Source: Blastochloris sulfoviridis
GTDB lineage: Bacteria > Pseudomonadota > Alphaproteobacteria > Rhizobiales > Xanthobacteraceae
Reading direction: 5' to 3'
DNA length: 64,000 nucleotides
NCBI RefSeq assembly: GCF_008630065.1
Contig: NZ_VWPL01000010.1
Location: 62,001 to 126,000 of the forward strand
Part shown: piece after piece, positions 40,046-48,311 of the stretch
Numbering within the stretch: position 1 is the first letter of the stretch
Layout: every line of letters begins with the position of its first letter
Made by a program: the position numbers and the translations under genes
Notes under the pieces: model-generated
What the model was told of the DNA's origin: nothing
The model's input: only the letters and a program-made list of their open reading frames with translations
Databases searched by the model: none

Positions 40046-40115
40046 CGAACCTTGTGGCGGCCGGCGCGATGAGCGCGCCGCGTCGGCCGCTTGATGCCTG
40101 TCGAAGCGGCGCCGG

Positions 40116-41618
40116 TTATTCGGCGGCTTCGAGGAATTTCTGATCCGCCTTCTTCCACGGCGGATCGAACAGGCCCCACACCGGATTGTTGATGGCCAGA
40201 TCCATGTCGCGGGCGAAGATCGCGAAGCCGTCATAGCCGTGGTACGGACCCGAATAGTCCCACGAATGCATCTGGCGGAACGGAATGCCCATCTTCTGGA
40301 CCGGATACTTCTCCTTGATGCCGGAGCCGACGAGGTCGGGCCGGATCTTCTCGACGAACTTCTCCAGCTCGTAGCCGGTGACGTCGTCATAGATCAGCGT
40401 GCCGGCGTTCACGTAATGACCGGTGCGCTGGTAATCGTCGTTGTGGGCGAACTCGTAGCCGGTGCCGACGATCTCCATGCCGAGGTCGGTGTAGGCATCG
40501 ACGACGTGGCGCGGGCGCAGGCCGCCGACGTACAGCATCACCGACTTGCCTTCGAGCCGCGGCTTGTACTTGGCCAGCACCGCATCGACCATCGGCTGGT
40601 ACTTGGCGATGACCTTTTCCGCGTTCGCCTCGATCTCGGGGCCGAACTGCTTGGCGATCTTGCGCAGGGACGCCGCGATCTGGCTCGGGCCGAAGAAGTT
40701 GTATTCGAGCCAGTGGACGCCGTGCTTCTCTTCCATGTGCCGGCAGATGTAGTTCATCGACCGGTAGCAGTGGATGAGGTTGAGCTTGGCCTTCGGCGCG
40801 CGCTCCATCTCGGCCAGCGTCGCGTCGCCCGACCACATGCCGATGACGCGCAGCCCGATCTCTTCGAGCAGCCGGCGCGAGGCCCAGGCGTCGCCGCCGA
40901 TATTGTAGTCGCCGATGATGTTGACGTCGTACGGCGTGGTCTCGAACTCGATCGCCTTCTTGTCGAGCACCCAGTCGCGGATGGTGTCGTTGGCGATGTG
41001 GTGGCCGAGCGACTGCGACACGCCGCGGAAGCCCTCGCAGCGCACCGGGATGATCGTCTTGTTGATTTCCTTGTTCTTCTTCTTGGCCACCGCCTCGATG
41101 TCGTCGCCGATCAGGCCGACCGGGCATTCCGACTGGATGGTGATGCCCTTGGAGAGCGGGAACATCACTTCCAGCTCGTCGATGATCTTTTCGAGCTTCT
41201 TGTCGCCGCCGAACACGATGTCGCGCTCCTGGAAGTCGGAGGTGACATGCAGGGTGACGAAGGCGTCGACACCCGTGGTGCCGTTGTAATAGTTGCGGCG
41301 CTGGGAGCCGGAATAGTGGCCGCAGCCGACCGGGCCGTGGCTGATGTGGACCAGATCCTTCACCGGGCCCCACACCACGCCCTTGGAGCCGGCGTAGGCG
41401 CAGCCGCGGATGGTCATCACGCCCGGGATGGACTTGATGTTGGATTTGACGTCGCACTCGGAGAGCACGCTCTCGCCTTCGGCGGCGGTCTCTTCCGGCG
41501 CCTTGGAGACCGCGAGGTGCTTGCGGCGGCGCTTGGCGAACTTGTCGGGATAGGCGGACAGCACCTCCTCGATCAGCTTCTCGCGGAAGGCGGCGTCGTT
41601 TTCGGTGTCGCGGCTCAT
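40116..41618 (-). CDS. nifD: Nitrogenase MoFe protein alpha subunit
   Basis: NifD holds FeMo-co, where N2 is reduced. The 500-residue protein has P-cluster cysteines Cys 73 (RGCAYAG), Cys 99 (GPVGCGHYS) and Cys 165 ([11 protein letters not shown]). The FeMo-co ligands are Cys 284 in [11 protein letters not shown] and His 451 in [16 protein letters not shown]. It belongs to the Mo-type enzyme by its length and the absence of a delta subunit gene. It follows nifH by 67 bases that contain a stem-loop. Confidence 0.98.
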   Translation of the reverse strand: MSRDTENDAAFREKLIEEVLSAYPDKFAKRRRKHLAVSKAPEETAAEGESVLSECDVKSNIKSIPGVMTIRGCAYAGSKGVVWGPVKDLVHISHGPVGCGHYSGSQRRNYYNGTTGVDAFVTLHVTSDFQERDIVFGGDKKLEKIIDELEVMFPLSKGITIQSECPVGLIGDDIEAVAKKKNKEINKTIIPVRCEGFRGVSQSLGHHIANDTIRDWVLDKKAIEFETTPYDVNIIGDYNIGGDAWASRRLLEEIGLRVIGMWSGDATLAEMERAPKAKLNLIHCYRSMNYICRHMEEKHGVHWLEYNFFGPSQIAASLRKIAKQFGPEIEANAEKVIAKYQPMVDAVLAKYKPRLEGKSVMLYVGGLRPRHVVDAYTDLGMEIVGTGYEFAHNDDYQRTGHYVNAGTLIYDDVTGYELEKFVEKIRPDLVGSGIKEKYPVQKMGIPFRQMHSWDYSGPYHGYDGFAIFARDMDLAINNPVWGLFDPPWKKADQKFLEAAE

Positions 41619-41649
41619 ACTATTTCCCCTCTCGGGATCTCGGCGGATT

Positions 41650-41675
41650 CCGGGCCGGCCGCGTGACCGGCCCGG
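41650..41675 (-). promoter_or_regulatory. Stem-loop between nifH and nifD
   Basis: A 9-base GC stem (CCGGGCCGG / CCGGCCCGG) with an 8-base loop, just past the nifH stop. Without a T run it is more likely an mRNA-stabilising or processing hairpin than a full terminator. That would help raise NifH over NifDK. Confidence 0.65.
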
Positions 41676-41685
41676 AGGTGATGGC

Positions 41686-42711
<1,026 letters not shown>

Positions 42712-42773
42712 TTAACGGTTCTAAATCAATGACTTGTCGGAACGACCGATCGACACATCGCCCGCCGCGGGGC

Positions 42774-42789
42774 TGTCAGATCTCCGACA
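42774..42789. promoter_or_regulatory. NifA upstream activator site (nifH/fdxD)
   Basis: TGT-CAGATCTCCG-ACA is an exact TGT-N10-ACA site about 92 bases from the nifH -24 box and about 180 bases from the fdxD -24 box. It is the only exact site found in this divergent region. Confidence 0.8.
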
Positions 42790-42971
42790 AAACACGACAC
42801 GTCTGTCGCGCACGCCGCCGACACGAAGGCGGACATTGCCGGCGATCGGCTTCGTACAATGTCGAAGACCGGCCTGCGCCGACCCAGTCTGCGCAATTGA
42901 TAGGCAACGGCCCGCAAGCGCGCGGATAGCGTTGGACGGACGCGTACGAACTCGTGCACCTTGCGCCTTGC

Positions 42972-42987
42972 TGGCCCGCGCCTTGCT
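42972..42987 (+). promoter_or_regulatory. Sigma-54 promoter of fdxD
   Basis: TGGCCC-GCGCC-TTGCT has the GG-N10-GC spacing and a consensus -12 box; it lies 64 bases before the fdxD start. Confidence 0.75.
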
Positions 42988-43050
42988 TGCTGTGGGCGGC
43001 GCGTGGTCGTCACGTCACGCAGCACGGACATCAACACGGGGGACTATTTG

Positions 43051-43416
43051 ATGCCCAACGTCACCTTCTCTTCGCCTCGCCTGCACAAGGACGTCACCGT
43101 CTACGCCGTCGCCGGCGACCGCGGCACCGTCCTGGCGCTCGCCCAGAAGAACAACATCCCGATCCCATTCGATTGTCAGAACGGCGAGTGCGCGTCCTGC
43201 CTGATCGAGGTCGTCCCGCTGTCCGACAAGACCATGGGCATGGACCTCACCGAGAAGGAGAAGACCGTGCTGAAGTCGCTCGGCAAGATCACGCCGGAGG
43301 AGATCGCGCGCGCCGAGAACGACGACCTCCCGCCGCGCTTCCGCCTCGCCTGCCAGATGATCGTCCGCGACCAGGACATCCTGGTGCGCTTCACCGGCGA
43401 ACCCGGCGGCGCGTGA
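43051..43416 (+). CDS. fdxD: nif-associated [2Fe-2S] ferredoxin FdxD
   Basis: A plant/bacterial-type [2Fe-2S] ferredoxin, 121 residues. The cluster cysteines are in FDCQNGECASCLIEV (near residue 47) and RLACQMIVRDQDILV near residue 105. The start at 43051 (MPNVTFSSP) follows a GGGGGA site; the upstream part of the open frame covers the promoter. It is divergent from nifH with its own sigma-54 promoter. FdxD-type proteins are thought to protect or reduce nitrogenase; the exact role is not visible here. Confidence 0.92.
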   Translation: MPNVTFSSPRLHKDVTVYAVAGDRGTVLALAQKNNIPIPFDCQNGECASCLIEVVPLSDKTMGMDLTEKEKTVLKSLGKITPEEIARAENDDLPPRFRLACQMIVRDQDILVRFTGEPGGA

Positions 43417-43420
43417 GGCC

Positions 43421-43790
43421 AGCCCGTCGTCCCGGACGGCGCCAAGCGCCGAGCCGGGATGATGCGGGCAGAGTCTCGTAGGGCGCAATAGCGAATGCGT
43501 ATTGCGCCGAGGCGACGCCGAGCGCCGAGCCGGGACCGTGAGGCCAGCCTGTCGCCCCGGCCAAGCGAAGCGCGAGCCGGGGCCGTTTTCCGGAAGTGGT
43601 GCCTTTTCTGAGCACGATCCCGGGTCTCGCTGACGCTCGCCCGGGATGATGCGGGCAGAGATCGTCGTCCCGGGCAAGGGCCGAAGGCCCGCGACCCGGG
43701 ACCGTTTCCCGGAAGGGCGCCCTTTCTGCAAACGATCCCGGGTCTCGCTGACGCTCGCCCGGGACGACGAGGCACGTAGAAGCGGGAAGT
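43421..43790. repeat. Family B/C repeat block between fdxD and the SIR2-like gene
   Basis: Several B units (GTCCCGGACGGCG, CCCCGGCCAAGCG, GATCCCGGGTCTCGCTGACG twice, GTCCCGGGCAAGGGCCGAAG) surround a C unit (GTAGGGCGCAATAGCGAATG with TATTGCGCCGAGG) at 43480-43506. The 20-base stretch GATCCCGGGTCTCGCTGACG occurs at 43617 and 43735. No gene fits in this spacer. Confidence 0.75.
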
Positions 43791-43810
43791 CGCCGGCGAT
43801 GACGGGCGCC

Positions 43811-44647
43811 CTACCCCGCCAGCGCCGCGAGCGCCTCGCTCAGCGGCGCGTCGATCAGCACCATCGACTGCTCTTCGACGAAGAGGCGTTCGTTGCGGGT
43901 GAGCGAGGCCTCCTCGGCCACCCAGGCATGCGGCCCAGCCGAGCGCTTGGCGATCTGGCGCGCGAAGATGCGCAGCATCTGGTCGTCGAACCGGCAGCCG
44001 AGGAACACGAAGCCGAGCGTCGCGCGCCGGGCCTTCACCACCTCGGGGATCGGCGTCTGGATGTCGATTTCCGTCAAAACCTCGACATAGTCGGAATCCG
44101 ACACCAGCACGGTGCCGCGCGTGCCCACCGCGCCGTGCGGCTTGTAGAGCACGGTGGCGAACTGGCCGGCCGTGTCGGGGTCGATCTCGGTGCCCGCGGC
44201 GTCGAACGCACGGGTCCAGATGTCGCGGTTCTCGCCCGATCGCGTGATGCCCTGGATCTCGCACCAGTCGGTGCGGCCGGCATCGAGCAGCGCGGCCTGC
44301 ATCGCGCCGTCGTACCAGATGTCGACGATCAGCGGCAGCGGCAGGCGCGCCAGCCGCCGATGCAGCGGCGTCGGCTCGATCTCGGGCCGGAAGATCTCGG
44401 CCATCAGCGCATTCAGCGTCTTGCGGTGGCGCCGGCTCTCGATGAATTGTGCGGTCTGCCACAGATTGTCGCGAATGCGCCCCGACACCGCCACCCGCGC
44501 GTTCAGCGCATGCGACAGCGCGATCGGCGTCGTCGGCACCGCGCAGTCCGGCCCGAACACGCCAGCGCCGAGATAGGGCACCAGTTGGCCGGCGGCAAAG
44601 CCGTCCCGGATGTCGGAAATCGTGAGCGGGGCCGGAACGCCGGTCAT
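43811..44647 (-). CDS. SIR2-like NAD-binding-fold protein in the nif cluster
   Basis: A 278-residue protein with SIR2-family features. The N-terminal nucleotide-binding signature is GQLVPYLGAGVFG (residues 20-32), followed by VPTTPIALSHALN, a KPHGAVG segment at 169-175 where SIR2-type proteins carry their key His, and TLGFVFLGCRFDDQMLRIFA near 210-229. It is not a canonical sirtuin: the zinc cysteines are absent. SIR2-like proteins are known from defence systems and also recur as an uncharacterised member of alphaproteobacterial nif clusters. Orientation matches nifB-nifT, 400 repeat-filled bases downstream of nifT. Function is unknown. Confidence 0.75.
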   Translation of the reverse strand: MTGVPAPLTISDIRDGFAAGQLVPYLGAGVFGPDCAVPTTPIALSHALNARVAVSGRIRDNLWQTAQFIESRRHRKTLNALMAEIFRPEIEPTPLHRRLARLPLPLIVDIWYDGAMQAALLDAGRTDWCEIQGITRSGENRDIWTRAFDAAGTEIDPDTAGQFATVLYKPHGAVGTRGTVLVSDSDYVEVLTEIDIQTPIPEVVKARRATLGFVFLGCRFDDQMLRIFARQIAKRSAGPHAWVAEEASLTRNERLFVEEQSMVLIDAPLSEALAALAG

Positions 44648-44711
44648 CTTGTCAGAGCCTCCCAAGGTCGTCAGCGATTGCGTCGCACGGCATCTTGCGT
44701 CGCACGGCATC

Positions 44712-45034
44712 TTGCGCGTCGTCCCGGGCAAGCGGCGAAGCCGCGCGACCCGGGATGACGAGGCCCAGGCTGTCGTCCCGGGCAAGGGCCGAAGGCCCGC
44801 GACCCGGGACCGTCTTCCGGAAGGGCGCCTTTTCTGCGCACGATCCCGGGTCTCGGCTTGCGCCTCGCCCGGGATGACGAGGCCCGCAGAAGACGATCCC
44901 GGGTCTCGCTCACGCTCGCCCGGGATGACGAGGCCCGCAGTCTCGTAGGGCGCAATAGCGACAGCGTATTGCGCCGAGGCCGACAACGGGCGGCAGGCAT
45001 GGCGGAATACGCTTCGCTATTCCGCCCTACGCCC
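44712..45034. repeat. Family B/C repeat block between the SIR2-like gene and nifT
   Basis: Three or four B units (GTCCCGGGCAAGCGGCGAAG, GTCCCGGGCAAGGGCCGAAG, GATCCCGGGTCTCGGCTTGC, GATCCCGGGTCTCGCTCACG) are followed by a C element at 44944-45034. In the C element GTAGGGCGCAATAGCG and the inverted CGCTATTCCGCCCTACG form the outer arms. Together with the block at 43421 it brackets the SIR2-like gene. Confidence 0.8.
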
Positions 45035-45049
45035 CTCGCCCGACGTCGC

Positions 45050-45256
45050 TCAATCGCCCATCTTCTTGGCTTCCACCGTCACCGGCAGGCGGGTGTCGGC
45101 GGGCATCTCGGGCAGCAGCAGCACCCAGCCGTTCTTCAGCTTCACCCAGCCGCCCCACAGATCCTCCTTCTCGGTCTCGACGATCGGTTCTTCGAGATCC
45201 TTCTTGGGGGCGTAGGCGGACAGGCCCTTTTCGGTCTTGCGGATCATCAGCTTCAT
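45050..45256 (-). CDS. nifT: NifT/FixU small protein
   Basis: A 68-residue protein of the NifT/FixU family (MKLMIRKTEKGLSAYAPKKD, then LWGGWVKLKNGWVLLLPEM). Its role is not established, and deletion in other species has mild effects. The ATG at 45256 overlaps the nifZ stop as ATGA, so it is translationally coupled and ends the nifB-fdxN-LRV-nifZ-nifT run. Confidence 0.9.
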   Translation of the reverse strand: MKLMIRKTEKGLSAYAPKKDLEEPIVETEKEDLWGGWVKLKNGWVLLLPEMPADTRLPVTVEAKKMGD

Positions 45257-45552
45257 GGATTGCGTTCCTCGGTCGCGGTCTCGGTGGCGGCTTTGTCGAG
45301 GCTGACCAGTTCCCGGCCCCGCATGCCGACAATGGTGCCGCGGTCGACGAACTCGACCGCATAGACGTAGAAGCGCTGCAGGTACGTGCCGATGTCGCGC
45401 ACATAGCCGACATCGCCCTTCTTCACCAGGATCTCGCCGATGTCCTTGAGCGGATAGGTGCCGTCGTTCTTGACGTATTTGGTGGCGCACACCTTCTCGC
45501 CGGGCTTGAAGGCCGGCGGGTCGTAGACCTCGATCGCTTCGTCGGTGATCAT
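45253..45552 (-). CDS. nifZ: Nitrogenase maturation protein NifZ
   Basis: NifZ acts with NifH in forming the second P-cluster of the MoFe protein. The 99-residue chain has the characteristic YDPPAFKPGEKVCATKYVKND and GDVGYVRDIGTYLQRFYVYAVEF followed by GRELVSLD. It overlaps both neighbours by ATGA (LRV upstream, nifT downstream). Confidence 0.93.
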   Translation of the reverse strand: MITDEAIEVYDPPAFKPGEKVCATKYVKNDGTYPLKDIGEILVKKGDVGYVRDIGTYLQRFYVYAVEFVDRGTIVGMRGRELVSLDKAATETATEERNP

Positions 45553-46325
45553 GCCGGCGTCTTCCCAATTGAGAGGTCCGCCCAGCGGGCGCGGGCCTTG
45601 GCCTGCACCTCGGGGTCGGGATCATCGATCAGCTTCACCAGCGCCGCCGTCTCGCCGCGTTCGGCGACGACGTAGCGCACCCGCAAATCGGGGTCGGCGG
45701 CCAGCGCCAGGAGCTGCGCGGACGGCAGCCGCTCGGCGACGGCCAGCCGCACCAGCGGATTGTCGTCCACCGCCATCGCCGGCAGGAATTCCTCGCCGAT
45801 GCGCTGGACCACCTCGCAGCGCACCTGCGGGTCTGGATCGCTCATGGCGATCGGCAGCGCATCCGGCGGCGCGCGCCGCACCGCCAGGATCCGCACGAGA
45901 TAATCCTCGTCGCCGAACATGGCGACGAGCGTCGCACCCTCGACGCGCTGGGCGACGACGGCGCGAACCTTGCGGTCGGGATCATGCTGCAGCGGCAGGA
46001 TGCGGGCGATCGGCAGCCGATAGGCCGCCATCGCCCGCACGTCCGGCTCCGGATCGGTGAGCAGCGGTGTCAGCGCGAACACGCTGGCATGCCGGGCCGC
46101 CAGCACCCGCACCTCGAAATAGGGATGATCGAGGTAGCGCGTCGCCAGATCCGGATTGGCGGCGAAGAAGTTGCCGATGCGCTTGGAGCGCCGGTCGCGG
46201 ACACAGACCCGGCCGAGGTCGCAGCGACCTTCATGCCGGATCTCATCATGGGGGCAGTCGCCGCAGGACACCGGCCGGCCGAGCCAGTCGACGGTGTCCT
46301 GCTCCGGTGCCGCCCCGGCACTCAT
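45549..46325 (-). CDS. LRV-repeat protein with an N-terminal Fe-S cluster motif
   Basis: A 258-residue protein. Residues 10-45 hold four cysteines in [19 protein letters not shown] and RVCVRDR, the Fe-S motif seen in the leucine-rich-variant (LRV) protein of the Azotobacter nif region. The rest consists of about nine alpha-helical repeats of about 24 residues (for example [45 protein letters not shown]). LRV proteins accompany nif genes, but their role is unknown. The start at 46325 overlaps the fdxN stop by ATGA. Confidence 0.88.
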   Translation of the reverse strand: MSAGAAPEQDTVDWLGRPVSCGDCPHDEIRHEGRCDLGRVCVRDRRSKRIGNFFAANPDLATRYLDHPYFEVRVLAARHASVFALTPLLTDPEPDVRAMAAYRLPIARILPLQHDPDRKVRAVVAQRVEGATLVAMFGDEDYLVRILAVRRAPPDALPIAMSDPDPQVRCEVVQRIGEEFLPAMAVDDNPLVRLAVAERLPSAQLLALAADPDLRVRYVVAERGETAALVKLIDDPDPEVQAKARARWADLSIGKTPA

Positions 46326-46513
46326 TTCGCCGGAACGCAGGTATTCGGCACAGGGCACACTGCCGCGCACTTCGGCGCCTCGCCATCGCACTCGGTGCAC
46401 TTGGCGGCGTCGATGATGTAGATGTCGCCCTTCATCTTGATGGCGGCGTTCGGGCATTCGAACTCGCACGCGCCACACACGGTGCACTGCGAAGCAACGA
46501 TCTTGTAGGCCAT
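46322..46513 (-). CDS. fdxN: 2[4Fe-4S] ferredoxin FdxN
   Basis: A 63-residue bacterial-type ferredoxin. Cluster motifs are [16 protein letters not shown] and [17 protein letters not shown], the second with the longer loop typical of FdxN. FdxN proteins reduce nitrogenase reductase directly or feed NifB. It lies between nifB (28 bases) and the LRV gene in the nifB operon. Confidence 0.95.
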   Translation of the reverse strand: MAYKIVASQCTVCGACEFECPNAAIKMKGDIYIIDAAKCTECDGEAPKCAAVCPVPNTCVPAK

Positions 46514-46540
46514 GGTTCACTCCTGTCTCAACGTTTGGGA

Positions 46541-48019
46541 TCACGCCGATAACGCGCGCGGCGCGGCACCGAACTTCCGGGCGTAATAATCGGAAATCGC
46601 GGTCTCGATGTAGTCGTGGGCATACTCGTCGCTGACATTCAATCCAGCGCCTTCGAGTTTGCCCTTCGGGGAATCGCCGATCTTGCCGACCAGCACGAGA
46701 TCGACACCCTGAAGCGCAGCGATGATCGACTCGAGAATATTAGCCTCGCCTTCGCCGTCTTTGCAGTAGGCGTCTTCCAGACGGCGCAGGCCCATGAAGG
46801 CGATTCCCTCCGGCGTCGCCCGGTAGAGCTGGAACTCGCGGGCGTGGCCGAAATGCTGGTTGACGCGGCCGCCGCCGCGCGTCGCCACCGCCACCAGCAG
46901 CTCGGCCGCCGCCGCCGTGCTGCCGAGGTTCTGCATCGCCGCCTCCTTCGCCTTCTCGCGGTCCTCGCGCTCGCGCGCCACCACGTCGCGATAGGCGTCG
47001 CGCTTGGAGGCGTCGTAGGTCACGGTCTCGGCGATCCGGTCGAGCGTGAAGGACTGGCCGCGATCCTCGCCGAGCAGCCCCACCGCGTCGGCGCGGCACT
47101 GCCGGCAATGGCGCATCAGCCTGGCGCCGCCGCCGCATTCGGCCTGCACCGCCTCAAGCTCGGCATGCGTCGGGCCGCGCTGGCCGGTGAGGCCGAAATG
47201 CGTGCCGTGCGCAGGGTCGGAGATCAGCGGCATGATGTTGTGCAGGAAGGCGCCGCGCTTGGTCACTTCCGCATTCACCGCCGGCAGGTGCGCGTCGTTG
47301 ATGCCGGGGATCAGCACCGAATTGACCTTCACCAGGATGCCGCGCTTCACCAGCATCTCCAGGCCCAGCATCTGCCGCTCGTGCAGGATCTGCGACGCCT
47401 CGCGCCCGGTGTAGCGGCGGCCCTCGAAATAGATCCACGGATAGATCTTCTCGCCGATGGCGGGGTCGACCATGTTGATGGTGATGGTGACGTGGTCGAC
47501 CTTCATCGCCGCCAGCTCCTCGACATGGTCGGGCAGCGCCAGGCCGTTGGTCGAGACGCACAGCTTGATGTCGGGGATGGCCTCGGACACCATTTCGAAG
47601 GTGCGCTTGGTGCGCGTCCAGTCGAACAGCGCGTCGCCCGGCCCGGCGATGCCGAGCACCGAGAGCTGCGGCACCTCGTTGGCCACCGTGACGACCTTGC
47701 GCAGCGCCTCCTCCGGGCTCAGCCGCTCGGAGACCACGCCCGGCCGGCTCTCATTGGCGCAGTCGAACTTGCGGTTGCAGTAGTGGCACTGGATATTGCA
47801 GGCGGGCGCCACGGCCACGTGCATGCGGGCGAAGAAGTGGTGCGCCTCCTCCGAATAGCACGGGTGGTCCTTGATGCGCGCCCACACGTCCGGCGGCAGG
47901 TCGGCCGGGCCGGCGTCCGAGCCGCAGGAGGTTGAAGAGCAGCCGGTCTTCGATATCGCGTCGCGCATGGCCTCGGCCGAGGTCGTCGTGGTGAGGGCAT
48001 CGAGCGGGACGAAGGCCAT
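46541..48019 (-). CDS. nifB: FeMo-co core synthase NifB (radical SAM)
   Basis: NifB makes the 8Fe-9S-C NifB-co. The 492-residue product has the radical-SAM cysteines in ACNIQCHYCNRKFDC (Cys 74, 78, 81), and an additional N-terminal cysteine in HPCYSEEAHHFFARMH. GIAGPGDALFDWTRT is also conserved. A C-terminal NifX-like domain begins near AAELLVAVATRGGGRVNQHFGHA. The start at 48019 is preferred because GGAG is 9 bases upstream; the ATG at 48028 directly abuts that site. It is first gene of the nifB-fdxN-LRV-nifZ-nifT operon. Confidence 0.97.
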   Translation of the reverse strand: MAFVPLDALTTTTSAEAMRDAISKTGCSSTSCGSDAGPADLPPDVWARIKDHPCYSEEAHHFFARMHVAVAPACNIQCHYCNRKFDCANESRPGVVSERLSPEEALRKVVTVANEVPQLSVLGIAGPGDALFDWTRTKRTFEMVSEAIPDIKLCVSTNGLALPDHVEELAAMKVDHVTITINMVDPAIGEKIYPWIYFEGRRYTGREASQILHERQMLGLEMLVKRGILVKVNSVLIPGINDAHLPAVNAEVTKRGAFLHNIMPLISDPAHGTHFGLTGQRGPTHAELEAVQAECGGGARLMRHCRQCRADAVGLLGEDRGQSFTLDRIAETVTYDASKRDAYRDVVAREREDREKAKEAAMQNLGSTAAAAELLVAVATRGGGRVNQHFGHAREFQLYRATPEGIAFMGLRRLEDAYCKDGEGEANILESIIAALQGVDLVLVGKIGDSPKGKLEGAGLNVSDEYAHDYIETAISDYYARKFGAAPRALSA

Positions 48020-48054
48020 GGCGGGCATCTCCAGGGATGGGTGCCGACATCTCC

Positions 48055-48070
48055 TTCAAGCAGCGTGCCA
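48055..48070 (-). promoter_or_regulatory. Sigma-54 promoter of nifB with a variant -12 box
   Basis: The minus strand reads TGGCAC-GCTGC-TTGAA, with the same perfect -24 and TTGAA -12 as the nifH promoter. Two NifA sites lie 48-82 bases upstream. Confidence 0.7.
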
Positions 48071-48117
48071 TGATAGAAAATGCGTTGGTGGCAAAGGGTG
48101 TTGGGGCGATCGGACGC

Positions 48118-48133
48118 TGTGACGGCCGCGACA
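48118..48133. promoter_or_regulatory. NifA upstream activator site 1 (nifB)
   Basis: TGT-GACGGCCGCG-ACA matches TGT-N10-ACA exactly. It starts 19 bases from the start of the second site. Confidence 0.75.
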
Positions 48134-48136
48134 TCG

Positions 48137-48152
48137 TGTCGGAACTCCGACA
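48137..48152. promoter_or_regulatory. NifA upstream activator site 2 (nifB)
   Basis: TGT-CGGAACTCCG-ACA matches exactly and has the extended palindrome TGTCGG/CCGACA, like the fixA site. Confidence 0.85.
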
Positions 48153-48311
48153 ATCGCGACGTTGGGCCGACATTGAGGGTTCGATGACAGTCGCGAAACC
48201 ACCAGCACCGCGCTTTCGCGTGCTAAATGGCTTTTTAACGGTCGCCTCGTCAACCCGTCGGCCTCCCGGGTAAGTTTCAGTTTATCAGCAAATTAATCTG
48301 GACAAACTCAG

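Noticed and set aside
42726-43037. A 103-codon minus-strand open frame between nifH and fdxD
   Set aside because: It runs across the NifA site and the fdxD promoter, with an Arg-rich composition and no family match.
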